DNA of 32,235 nucleotides from Bacillota bacterium (lineage in GTDB: Bacteria; Bacillota; Ch66): positions 1-32,235 of the forward strand of contig JABLXP010000019.1 in NCBI GenBank assembly GCA_013178045.1, read 5' to 3'. The stretch's first letter is position 1, and the number at the start of each line of letters is the position of its first letter. The position numbers and the translations under genes were made by a program. The notes under the pieces were generated by a model. It ran no database searches. It worked only from the letters and a program-made list of their open reading frames with translations, and was not told the origin of the DNA. Of this stretch, positions 23,816-31,522 are shown piece after piece.

Positions 23816-24937
23816 ATGAGCATTGGCAAAGAAGGCAGCGGACCTGGTCTCCATGGAGGTAACCGTTGGGCGGCAGCGCGGTTTTATGGATACGAGCCGG
23901 CGGAGATCCTAGATTTCAGTGCCAATATCAACCCTTTGGGATTACCGGCCAGTGTCCGGCGTGTTCTGGCCAATAACCTGGAGGCAGTAACCTGGTATCC
24001 AGACCCGGAAGCGAATGAAGTCAAAGACGAGATCAGTCAGCAAACTGGGATACCCCGGGATTACGTGCTGGTTGGCAATGGCGGAGCGGAACTGATTTAT
24101 TTACTGGCCAGCGCTTTTGAGCCGGCACGGGCGGTGGTTCCGGCACCAACCTTCAGCGAGTATGAACTGGCGGTGAAGAGTCGCCCCGGTGGAGTGGCGC
24201 GGCGCTTCTTATTGCCTGAAAGGGATTTTTGTCTGGATGTTGGGGCCTTTATCGCGTATTTACGACGAGAGGAAGCGGCGAACCAGTTTAATCTGGTTTT
24301 CCTTTGTAATCCCAATAATCCGACGGGTGCCCTCGTGCGCCGAAGTGATGTTTTGGCTATTGCTGACTACTGTGCTACCCGGGGGATGACCCTGGTCGTC
24401 GATGAGTCGTTCATGGATTTTGTAGTCGACAGCAGCCAGTATTCGGTTGTAACGGATGTGTTATCCCGACCGAATCTGATGGTGTTGAAATCCCTGACCA
24501 AGTTCTACGCCTTACCGGGATTACGCCTCGGCTACTTACTTGCCGAGCCAGTTTTCGGTCAGCGTCTTCGTCGTTTACAGGTGCCCTGGAGCGTGAATGT
24601 TCTGGCACAAATGGCCGGGGTAGCCGCTTTGCGCGACCAGGAGTACGCCAGGCAGACGAAAGCCTGGCTGGTGGCAGAACGGGCTTACCTGTCAAAGTCC
24701 CTGGCTGACCTGGGCCTGCGGGTATATGAACCGGCCGCTAATTTTATTCTGGTGGGATTAGAGCCGACGGGACCCACGTCCACCGAAGTCTGGCGGCTGA
24801 TGGCGGAACGGAGGATTCTGGTCCGTGATTGTCGAACTTTTTTCGGCCTTAACCCATACTTTTTGCGGCTGGCCGTAAGGACGCGCTCAGAAAATGAGCG
24901 GCTGATTCAAGCCCTTGGTGAGGTGCTGTCGAGATAG
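23816..24937 (+). CDS. cobD: L-threonine-O-3-phosphate decarboxylase CobD
   Basis: A PLP enzyme making (R)-1-amino-2-propanol phosphate, the linker attached by CbiB. The protein is a class I aminotransferase fold of 373 residues. Markers are HGGN and FSANINPLGLP at the N-terminus, FLCNPNNPTG for cofactor binding, VVDESFMDF, and the PLP Lys229 in SLTKFYALPGLRLGY. Histidinol-phosphate aminotransferase is the close relative, but the FSANINPLG motif and the context favour CobD. ATG 23816 has AAAGGAG 6 bases upstream. Confidence 0.92.
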   Translation: MSIGKEGSGPGLHGGNRWAAARFYGYEPAEILDFSANINPLGLPASVRRVLANNLEAVTWYPDPEANEVKDEISQQTGIPRDYVLVGNGGAELIYLLASAFEPARAVVPAPTFSEYELAVKSRPGGVARRFLLPERDFCLDVGAFIAYLRREEAANQFNLVFLCNPNNPTGALVRRSDVLAIADYCATRGMTLVVDESFMDFVVDSSQYSVVTDVLSRPNLMVLKSLTKFYALPGLRLGYLLAEPVFGQRLRRLQVPWSVNVLAQMAGVAALRDQEYARQTKAWLVAERAYLSKSLADLGLRVYEPAANFILVGLEPTGPTSTEVWRLMAERRILVRDCRTFFGLNPYFLRLAVRTRSENERLIQALGEVLSR

Positions 24938-24971
24938 AAATACAACGATTCGCAAGAGAGAGGCGACACCT

Positions 24972-25604
24972 ATGCTCAGGTTGATTATCGTGCGACACGG
25001 TGAGACGGTGTGGAACAAGGAAGGAAAGTATCAGGGCCACACTGACGTCCAACTGACCGAGTTGGGTTGGCAGCAGGCAGTCCAGGTGGCCAGACGGTTG
25101 CGGGACAAACCGGTGGTGGCTGTCTACGCCAGTGACCTCTCCCGGGCTTACGAGACTGCCGCAGTAATTGCCCGTAAACACAATCTGCCGGTCGTGCAGA
25201 TGTCTGAACTGCGCGAGATCAATTTTGGCGCTTGGGAAGGCTTGACCTTCGAAGAAATCGGGCGGCGGTATGCCGATATTCGCAAACGGTGGCTGCAAGA
25301 TCCAGCCAATACTCGACTACCGCAAGGGGAGACCTTTCGGGAGCTGGCGCAGCGGGCGGGGGAGGCTGTCGAGAAAATTTTAGCCAACCATTCTGAAGGC
25401 ACCGTGGTGCTGGTTACTCATGGTGGAGTCATTGCGGTTCTCTTGTGCCGTTTTCTAGGGCTTGATTTAAATTCGGTGTGGCACTATGTGCCTGGGAATT
25501 CAGGTTTAACTATCGTTGATTATATCGACGGTAAACCGGTGGTCCAGGTCATTGGTGATACCAAACACTTAAGCGAGATTGACAGCCATAATGGAGGAGA
25601 GTAA
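24972..25604 (+). CDS. cobC: Alpha-ribazole-phosphate phosphatase (histidine phosphatase family) CobC
   Basis: It removes the phosphate from alpha-ribazole 5′-phosphate or from adenosylcobalamin phosphate at the end of the pathway. It has the histidine-phosphatase motif LIIVRHGETVWN with phospho-acceptor His9. ASDLSRAYETA, LREINFGAWEGLTFEEI and VLVTHGGVI, with the second catalytic His, also appear. Length is 210 residues. General phosphoglycerate-mutase-like phosphatases share these motifs, so CobC rests partly on position after cobD. The start is ATG 24972, with GAGAGAGG upstream. Confidence 0.85.
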   Translation: MLRLIIVRHGETVWNKEGKYQGHTDVQLTELGWQQAVQVARRLRDKPVVAVYASDLSRAYETAAVIARKHNLPVVQMSELREINFGAWEGLTFEEIGRRYADIRKRWLQDPANTRLPQGETFRELAQRAGEAVEKILANHSEGTVVLVTHGGVIAVLLCRFLGLDLNSVWHYVPGNSGLTIVDYIDGKPVVQVIGDTKHLSEIDSHNGGE

Positions 25605-25607
25605 GTT

Positions 25608-26447
25608 TTGGAAGTAATAGCCTTTGTGGGCCCGACAGGTACCGGGAAGAGTCACCGCGCGTTGAATGTGGTCCATGATCACCAGATTGATGCCTTGATT
25701 GACGATGGCCTGCTGATTAAAGATGGTCGAATTCTGGCCGGGTATTCGGCCAAACGGGAAGTCAATAAAATCAAGGCGGTAAAACGGGCCCTTTTTATGG
25801 ATACGGCCCACGCGACCGAGGTTAAGGCGGCCATCGAACAGGTAAAGCCAACCAAGCTTTTAATCATTGGTACTTCCACGAACATGGTGAAGCGCATCAC
25901 GCAGGCGCTGGCTTTGCCCGACCCAACTTCCGTCCTGCGCATCAGTGATGTGGCTACCCCGCAGGAAATTGAACAGGCCCGGCGAGTCAGGCAGCAGGAA
26001 AAAAAACACGTCATCCCGGTGCCAACCGTCGAGGTAAAAAAACAGTTCTCGGGATACCTGGTTGAGGCGATGAAAATTTTTCGTTTCCGGCCGGCGGCCC
26101 CGCCGGTGAAGCTAGGAGAACAGTCAATTGTCCGGCCAGTTTTCAGTTATTTGGGCAAACTGATTGTATCCGACAGTGTGGTGGCGACATTGGTCAAGCG
26201 GGTGGCCCTTGACGAGCCGCGCATCCCGGAGGTTAAGTGGGTGGAAATCTCCAATCAGCGCGAGGGAGTGATCATCAACCTCAGTGTAGTGGTGATCTAC
26301 GGCGACCGGTTTGTGGATGTTCTTTCCCGTGTTCAGCGCCGGATTGTGGAAAATGTTGAATATTGGACAGGGATCAATATACTCCAACTCAACATCACGG
26401 CGGGCGGACTCACTTTTCCAGAAAAAAAACCTCGAAGGGTCAGGTAG
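25608..26447 (+). CDS. P-loop NTPase domain fused to an Asp23-like domain, unknown function
   Basis: A 279-residue protein. Residues 1 to about 155 form a nucleotide-binding domain with Walker A GPTGTGKS (residues 8-15) and hydrophobic strands such as KLLIIGTST. From about residue 175 on, the sequence (FSYLGKLIVSDSVVATLVKR, INLSVVVIYGDRF, ILQLNITAGGLTF) resembles the Asp23/Gls24 (DUF322) fold known from cell-envelope and spore-former proteins. No membrane segment is apparent. Start TTG 25608 is preceded by GGAGGAGAG about 9 bases away, 3 bases after the cobC stop, so it is probably translated from the tail of the B12 transcript. I know of no assigned function. The domain assignment is from pattern recognition, with moderate certainty for the C-terminal part. 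Confidence 0.75.
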   Translation: MEVIAFVGPTGTGKSHRALNVVHDHQIDALIDDGLLIKDGRILAGYSAKREVNKIKAVKRALFMDTAHATEVKAAIEQVKPTKLLIIGTSTNMVKRITQALALPDPTSVLRISDVATPQEIEQARRVRQQEKKHVIPVPTVEVKKQFSGYLVEAMKIFRFRPAAPPVKLGEQSIVRPVFSYLGKLIVSDSVVATLVKRVALDEPRIPEVKWVEISNQREGVIINLSVVVIYGDRFVDVLSRVQRRIVENVEYWTGINILQLNITAGGLTFPEKKPRRVR

Positions 26448-26481
26448 ACCTGGTCGCGCTGACGATGACCGGCGAGTTAGG

Positions 26482-26838
26482 TTATTGATACTTGATGTTG
26501 ATTCTACGCTTGCTCTCACCAGCCGGGGGATGGCGGGGTGCATGAACCACGGTGATGCTGTTGAGCAGGACTTCCGAGCTGGCCGCAAATTCCCCTTCTT
26601 TTTTCACTGACCGGCGGATTTCCACCCGGGGGACGATGGCGGAAACCTCATGCGGGACCGGCAGTTTCGAATACCGTTCGACTATAATCGTCAGTTCACC
26701 CAGGGAGAGGTTGATGCGGTCGCACCAGGTGGCATTTTCGACCGGGGGACGCGCAGGGGGCGGCTTGGTCATGATGCTGGTTAACGGCTTAATGTACTGT
26801 GGCACTTTGTCCAGGAAACGGGAAGGCAAGGTGATCAC
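26482..26838 (-). CDS. Unrecognised small protein downstream of cotS-like gene
   Basis: A 118-residue frame whose codon choice resembles that of neighbouring genes and which lies on the same strand as, and 57 bases after, the CotS-like gene. The sequence has a basic/Pro-rich start (TKPPPARPP), a central LGELTIIVERYSKLPVP and a Lys/Arg-rich end. No membrane segment or signal peptide is visible. The start is uncertain: GTG 26838 has AGAGG only 2-3 bases away, and TTG 26829 would be about 12 bases from it. It is convergent with the Asp23-like gene. Linkage to the CotS-like gene hints at a spore-coat or envelope role, but that is conjecture. Confidence 0.5.
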   Translation of the reverse strand: MITLPSRFLDKVPQYIKPLTSIMTKPPPARPPVENATWCDRINLSLGELTIIVERYSKLPVPHEVSAIVPRVEIRRSVKKEGEFAASSEVLLNSITVVHAPRHPPAGESKRRINIKYQ

Positions 26839-26895
26839 ATCCTCTGACGTTGGCTTACCCTCAATATCATGAACGATCGAAGTTGTGGCTGCGCC

Positions 26896-28026
26896 CTATG
26901 CCATCGTGGGACTAGCCAGACGCCAGATTCTGGGTCGGCTGTGCACGACAAGCCGGGGGGTCTGCCAGGAGGAGTTTTCAACTGCCTGCTCGAAGTACCT
27001 GGCGTATGTTTCTAAAAAGGCCTGCCGGTATGGTTCATTATCCAGAATGCGATCGAGTTTCCGTTGAAATTTCGCCTGCGGCCAGTGGGGTTTGAGTCCG
27101 TAGTAGTGATCGACCGCAATCCGCCAAAAATCCTGAGGGAAGGTAAAGAACGGCTGCAAAACGGCTAGTTCCTCTTTACTCAAAGGGCTAACTTCTTGAT
27201 AAGCACGTAAGACAAGTTCAACCTGGCCAAAATCCCAAGCGGCGGCTTTGAGTGCGCGCAGGATCAGACTGCCAATATCATGAATACGGATGTCACAGAT
27301 GGCGTAATCAAAATCCAGCACGTAACCGATCCCACCGTTGGTAATCACCAAGTTGTGATGGGCAAAGTCGTGGTGGCAGAAGCCACCCATCATTGATTCC
27401 CGAGCTACCAGAATCTCGTAGGGTGAAGCGGCCAGTTGAGTTAAAGTCAATTCTATTTGGGTCACATACTGCTCTACGTGATTGAGAAAAGCAACATCAA
27501 AACGGGTTAGGGACGCCTGGCGGCGAATTTGTTCAGCGAAGGTTATTAATTCATCGCGTCTGTTGCGGAAGGTGTCCGGCCAGGTTCCCCATCTGACGCG
27601 ATGATCGTGGCCAGGGGGCGGTACGAAACCCTGGGAGGCTAAATGAAGATTGGCCAGGGTCCGGGCGGCAATCCGCAGGTCAGCCGGATTCGCGTAGTCG
27701 CTTTCGCGGCCATCGATCCAGTTGGTTAAAACATAAAGCTGGTTATTCAGCTTCAGATATGGTTGACCTTTGCGCGTGGGGAGAAAAGGTGCAACCTGGG
27801 TGAAACCATGAGTAACCAGGTGATTTATTGCGGACAAGGAGAAATTCAGGCTGTCCTCGGAATGGTTGAAGCGCTTAAGACATATATCCCCTCGGTCCGT
27901 GACCAGGCGAAAAACTTTACGTACCGGAATAATATCGCGGACGGAAAGGGCGTAGGTTTCGAGGATCTGCACACCAAGATCGTACTGGCGGCAGAGCTCT
28001 CGGAGTTTCTTACGTGTTTTAGACAC
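26896..28026 (-). CDS. CotS-family spore-coat protein (kinase-like fold)
   Basis: The protein (376 residues) resembles the CotS/CotI/YutH group, spore-coat-associated homologues of aminoglycoside and choline phosphotransferases. It has the N-lobe Lys in DICLKRF (Lys51), the catalytic loop HHDFAHHN (218-225, Asp220) and the metal-binding DFD (238-240), so the kinase residues are intact. CotI-like proteins are reported to act as coat-protein kinases in Bacillus; activity here is unproven. GGAGGTGA sits about 6-7 bases before GTG 28026. No promoter of the sporulation-sigma type could be fixed in the 240-base divergent region shared with the aminotransferase gene. Confidence 0.85.
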   Translation of the reverse strand: MSKTRKKLRELCRQYDLGVQILETYALSVRDIIPVRKVFRLVTDRGDICLKRFNHSEDSLNFSLSAINHLVTHGFTQVAPFLPTRKGQPYLKLNNQLYVLTNWIDGRESDYANPADLRIAARTLANLHLASQGFVPPPGHDHRVRWGTWPDTFRNRRDELITFAEQIRRQASLTRFDVAFLNHVEQYVTQIELTLTQLAASPYEILVARESMMGGFCHHDFAHHNLVITNGGIGYVLDFDYAICDIRIHDIGSLILRALKAAAWDFGQVELVLRAYQEVSPLSKEELAVLQPFFTFPQDFWRIAVDHYYGLKPHWPQAKFQRKLDRILDNEPYRQAFLETYARYFEQAVENSSWQTPRLVVHSRPRIWRLASPTMA

Positions 28027-28156
28027 GGAATGTCACCTCCCACGGTTCCATTTTATGAACAAATGGGCTAAAGGGTGATAACCGGCAAGGTCTTACTTCT
28101 AGCTTTTTAGTTCGTATATTTCTTCATTTTCAGAGGATTAATAGACTGGACGTTGT

Positions 28157-28166
28157 ATACATGTAT
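28157..28166. promoter_or_regulatory. Perfect 10-bp palindrome in the divergent promoter region
   Basis: ATACATGTAT lies in the 240-base intergenic region between the CotS-like gene and the aspartate aminotransferase gene. It could be an operator for a dimeric regulator, or chance in AT-rich DNA. A -10-like TAGAAT occurs near 28204 without a clear -35. Confidence 0.25.
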
Positions 28167-28266
28167 TTTTTACCTGACCGACAGGAACACGCCGAACAGA
28201 TGTAGAATAGAATTTACCACAGATGTAAGTTTAAAGTGTTACTGAAAGAGATGGAGGGAATAAGTA

Positions 28267-29460
28267 ATGAAACTGGCAGAACGGACCGCGGTCATCAGCC
28301 CATCCCCAACCCTGGCCATTGATACGAAAGCGAAAAAAATGCAGAAGGACGGCATCAAGGTAATCAACTTTGGGGTTGGCGAACCCGATTTTGACACTCC
28401 AGAACACATCAAAGCCGCCGCAATTGAGGCAATCCAAGCCGGCTTCACCAAGTATACCCCCGCAGCCGGCATCGACGAATTGAGAGAAGCTATCGCCAAC
28501 AAACTGAAGGTAGATAATGGACTGGATTATCAACCAAGTCAGATCGTGGTTTCGTCTGGCGCCAAACACTCGCTGTACAACGTGACCCAGGTCCTCATTA
28601 ATCCCGGTGACGAGGTGATCCTGCCGGCTCCGTACTGGGTGAGCTACATTGATCAGATCAAGCTGGCTGGTGGCATCCCAGTCATTATTGACACAAAAGA
28701 AGAAAACGGTTTCTTGGTGACCCCTGAGGAATTGCGGGCGGCGATTACGCCCAAAACCCGCCTCTTCATTCTGAACAGCCCCAGTAACCCGACGGGTGGT
28801 GTTTACTCTAAAGATCAACTGACCGCTCTGGGCGAAATACTGGTACAACACCAGATTGGGATCATTTCCGATGAAATCTACGAGAAGCTGCTTTACGACA
28901 ACCTGACTCACCACAGCATCGCCGCCTTGAGCGCAGAACTGAAAGAATTGACCGTGGTGATCAACGGGGTATCGAAAGCCTTCGCGATGACTGGCTGGCG
29001 GATTGGTTACGCGGCTGCCCCAGCTCCAGTGGCTAAAGCGATGGCCGACCTGCAGAGCCAGGCGACGTCAAGTGTCAACTCGATCGCGCAAAAGGCCAGT
29101 CTGGCAGCTTTAACTGGTACGCAGGAGCCCATGAAAGAAATGGTGGCAGAATTTGCCAAACGGCGCGATTACATTGTGGAGCGGTTTAAGGCGATCCCCG
29201 GCGTAAGCTGCAACAAACCAGGCGGGGCGTTCTACGTCTTCCCCAATGTATCCAGGTTTTACGGCAAGCAGTATCAGGGCCGGCTGGTCAACAATTCCAC
29301 TGATCTGGCCGACCTGCTCCTGGCTGAAGCGCAGGTCGCGGTCGTGCCGGGAGTCGCGTTTGGCGCCGATGCCTTTATACGTTTGTCTTACGCGACCTCA
29401 ATTGCCAATATCAAGGAAGGTCTGGACAGGATCCAGCATATCCTGGCGCAGCTCAGTTAG
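28267..29460 (+). CDS. aspB: Aspartate aminotransferase-type class I pyridoxal-phosphate enzyme
   Basis: It transfers amino groups between aspartate (or related amino acids) and 2-oxoglutarate. The 397-residue protein matches the AspB subgroup: INFGVGEPDFDTPEHI near the N-terminus, FTKYTPAAGIDELREAI, LNSPSNPTGGVYS for cofactor binding, ISDEIYEKL, and the PLP Lys237 in VSKAFAMTGWRIGYAA. GGAGGGAATAAGT precedes ATG 28267. Substrate range (aspartate versus aromatic amino acids, or prephenate) cannot be settled by eye. The nitroreductase gene follows after 110 bases. Confidence 0.9.
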   Translation: MKLAERTAVISPSPTLAIDTKAKKMQKDGIKVINFGVGEPDFDTPEHIKAAAIEAIQAGFTKYTPAAGIDELREAIANKLKVDNGLDYQPSQIVVSSGAKHSLYNVTQVLINPGDEVILPAPYWVSYIDQIKLAGGIPVIIDTKEENGFLVTPEELRAAITPKTRLFILNSPSNPTGGVYSKDQLTALGEILVQHQIGIISDEIYEKLLYDNLTHHSIAALSAELKELTVVINGVSKAFAMTGWRIGYAAAPAPVAKAMADLQSQATSSVNSIAQKASLAALTGTQEPMKEMVAEFAKRRDYIVERFKAIPGVSCNKPGGAFYVFPNVSRFYGKQYQGRLVNNSTDLADLLLAEAQVAVVPGVAFGADAFIRLSYATSIANIKEGLDRIQHILAQLS

Positions 29461-29495
29461 GAGTTCCCATGTCGCTAATAACCGACACCACGAAG

Positions 29496-29531
29496 GATGA
29501 AAATGATTAGGGAGATGAAAATGATTAAGGA
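29496..29531 (+). repeat. Tandem 18-bp repeat inside a possible small leader ORF
   Basis: Two adjacent 18-base units, GATGAAAATGATTAGGGA and GATGAAAATGATTAAGGA, differ at one base. They open a 22-codon frame (29498-29566, Met/Lys/Arg-rich) that ends 4 bases before the nitroreductase ATG and contains its AGGAGG site. It may be a leader peptide or a simple duplication. Confidence 0.45.
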
Positions 29532-29570
29532 ATTAAGGAGATTTTCAGAAAGGAGGAACAGATAAATAAT

Positions 29571-30107
29571 ATGGATTATTACGCTGTAGTGAATAGCCGG
29601 TGCAGTATTCGCAAATACCGCTCCGACCAGATAGAGCAAGAAAAGGTAATCCGCGTACTAGACGCGGCCAGAAGAGCACCTTCTTGGAAGAACCAGCAGT
29701 GCTGGCGATTTTTGGTCGTGGCTGACGCTGCCAAACGCCAGGCCTTAAGCGAGACGTTGCGCCAGGGTAACCCCGCGACCAAAGCTTTTCTGCAGGCCCC
29801 GCTGGTGGTAGCCTTATGCGCGAAGCCAGACGATTCGGGGAATGTCAACGGGCGAGAATATTACATGCTCGATGCGGGGCTGGCTTTGGAAAACCTGACC
29901 TTGGCGGCGACCAACGAGGGTTTAGCGACTTGTATAGTCGGGGCGTTTAATGAGGACCTGGTCAGGACTGCCCTGGGGGTACCGCCGGATTTCCGGGTGG
30001 TGGCTTTAACACCGTTGGGTTATCCCGAGGAACAACCGAATCCCCGACCGCGCAAGTCTTTGGAAGAAATCGCCTTCTGGGAACAATGGGGACAACCAAT
30101 TGCCTGA
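29571..30107 (+). CDS. Nitroreductase-family flavoprotein
   Basis: A 178-residue FMN-dependent oxidoreductase of the nitroreductase fold, the size typical of short family members. It opens with the FMN-binding SRCSIRKY (residues 9-16), has ARRAPSWKNQQCWRFLVV and the Gly/Ala-rich dimer helix region MLDAGLALENLTLAA. LTPLGYPEE lies near the end. Physiological substrate is unknown. The best binding site, AGGAGG at 29551-29556, is 14 bases before ATG 29571, an unusually long spacing; no better in-frame start is visible. It is followed by a strong terminator. Confidence 0.85.
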   Translation: MDYYAVVNSRCSIRKYRSDQIEQEKVIRVLDAARRAPSWKNQQCWRFLVVADAAKRQALSETLRQGNPATKAFLQAPLVVALCAKPDDSGNVNGREYYMLDAGLALENLTLAATNEGLATCIVGAFNEDLVRTALGVPPDFRVVALTPLGYPEEQPNPRPRKSLEEIAFWEQWGQPIA

Positions 30108-30182
30108 GGTGTTAACCCCGCGGTAAAAATATCTGTACTGCCTTAGGCAATTCACCAAACATCTACAAATAAACCCAAGCGC

Positions 30183-30238
30183 AACGTGAAACAGTAACAA
30201 CGAAGCTCCGTTGATCCCAAACGGAGCTTTTTCACGTT
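30183..30238. terminator. Strong intrinsic terminator between convergent genes
   Basis: A 10-bp inner stem (30203-30212 with 30220-30229, 7-base loop) is followed by a T run at 30228-30232. It is nested within a 9-bp outer match, AACGTGAAA (30183-30191) with TTTCACGTT (about 30230-30238). It fits the end of the nitroreductase transcript and could also stop the convergent argD transcript. Confidence 0.8.
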
Positions 30239-30252
30239 TGTTTATTTTTTGT

Positions 30253-31482
30253 TTATTTATTCAAGGATTTGCTATTCAGGGATTTGCCCAGCCGCTCTAC
30301 CAGTTCATCCATTTCCGGATAAGAAATGTTTAAAGGAGGAAGGAGCCGCACTACGTCTCGGCCAGCCCGGTGGACCAGCAGGCCGTTGTTTCGACATTCT
30401 TTAATGAGTCCACTCAAATCGCCAGCGAAGCGAAACCCCAGGATGAAGCCTTTTCCCAAAAGCGGGCCGCACAGGCCCTGAGGGGTGCCTGTTTGCAACA
30501 ACTCACCCAGCTTAGCCCGTAAATACTGGCTCCGTTCTTTGACTGAGTCAAGAAAACCGGGTTTGGTTAATTCGCGAACCACGGCTACTCCAGCCGCGCA
30601 GGCTACCGGGTTGCCCCCAAAAGTAGTGCCGTGGTCACCGCTGTGGATCGTCGCAGCCACTTTTTCCCGCATGAGCACTGCCCCCAACGGCAATCCACCC
30701 CCCAGGGGTTTGGCCAGGGTGACGAGATCGGGCCGCAGGTGTAAAGCGGAAGAAGCCAGGAAATCACCCGTCCGGCCCAAGCCGACCTGGATTTCGTCCG
30801 TGATTAAAAGCACTCCTCGCTCCTGGAGGTGGGCCAGGGCGTTCGCGAATTCTTGGCTCACGCTGATGATACCCCCTTCGGCCAGGATGGGTTCAATCAG
30901 GACTGCCGCCGTTCTTTCTGACACCGCGTCTTCCAGGAGCGGGACATCATTTACCGGCAGGTTGATGAAGCCTTCAGGCATAGGGCCGAAACCTTGGCGG
31001 AACTTTTCTTGCCCGGTAGCTGCCATCGCGGCATAGGTGCGACCATGAAAGGAATTATGAAAAGTTATAATTTCGTAACGCTCTGGCTGACCCTGCTCGA
31101 ACCAGTATTTTCGGGCGAATTTGATGGCTCCCTCGTTGGCTTCGGTGCCACTATTGCAAAAGAAGACCCGGTCAAGGCCGGTATTTTCCACCAGCAGAGC
31201 GGCCAGGGTCTGCTGTGTCTCAATGAGATAGAGGTTGCTGATGTGCAGGAATCGGTCCAGTTGGGCCCTGATCGCCTCCACGATGGGCGGGTAGCAGTGC
31301 CCGAAGGCGTTGACGGCAATTCCGCTTACGCAATCCAGATATTGTTTGCCTTCCGCGTCCCACACGTAGCTTCCTTGCCCCCGGACCAGGAAGAGATCCC
31401 GTTCACCATAATTTTGCAGCATATACTTTTTATCAGCCGCCCGGATGTCTTCCAGCAAGACTTGTTGATAATTTAGGCTCAT
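30253..31482 (-). CDS. argD: Acetylornithine aminotransferase-type class III PLP enzyme
   Basis: A class III aminotransferase, 409 residues, closest in pattern to ArgD (N-acetylornithine/N-succinyldiaminopimelate aminotransferase). Features: FCNSGTEANEGAIKFAR, FHNSFHGRTYAAMAATGQ, the PLP-contacting Asp229 in LLITDEIQVGLGRTG, the PLP Lys258 in TLAKPLGGGLPLGA, and TTFGGNPVACAAG. No other arginine gene is adjacent, so 4-aminobutyrate or ornithine aminotransferase activity is an alternative. ATG 31482 has AAGGGGG 7 bases upstream; TTG 31488 is also in frame. It follows the carbonic anhydrase-like gene on the same strand after 40 bases and may share its transcript. Confidence 0.87.
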   Translation of the reverse strand: MSLNYQQVLLEDIRAADKKYMLQNYGERDLFLVRGQGSYVWDAEGKQYLDCVSGIAVNAFGHCYPPIVEAIRAQLDRFLHISNLYLIETQQTLAALLVENTGLDRVFFCNSGTEANEGAIKFARKYWFEQGQPERYEIITFHNSFHGRTYAAMAATGQEKFRQGFGPMPEGFINLPVNDVPLLEDAVSERTAAVLIEPILAEGGIISVSQEFANALAHLQERGVLLITDEIQVGLGRTGDFLASSALHLRPDLVTLAKPLGGGLPLGAVLMREKVAATIHSGDHGTTFGGNPVACAAGVAVVRELTKPGFLDSVKERSQYLRAKLGELLQTGTPQGLCGPLLGKGFILGFRFAGDLSGLIKECRNNGLLVHRAGRDVVRLLPPLNISYPEMDELVERLGKSLNSKSLNK

Positions 31483-31522
31483 GGTCAATCCCCCTTGGCA
31501 AATAATTTAATCTCACCAGGCG

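Noticed and set aside
28231-28914. Long minus-strand open frame opposite the aspartate aminotransferase gene
   Set aside because: The plus-strand gene has all family motifs, and the antisense frame has no recognisable domain or start context.
29571-30107. The nitroreductase-family gene as BluB (benzimidazole synthase) completing the B12 pathway
   Set aside because: The sequence looks like a generic short nitroreductase without clear BluB-specific signatures, BluB needs oxygen, and the surrounding pathway is anaerobic.
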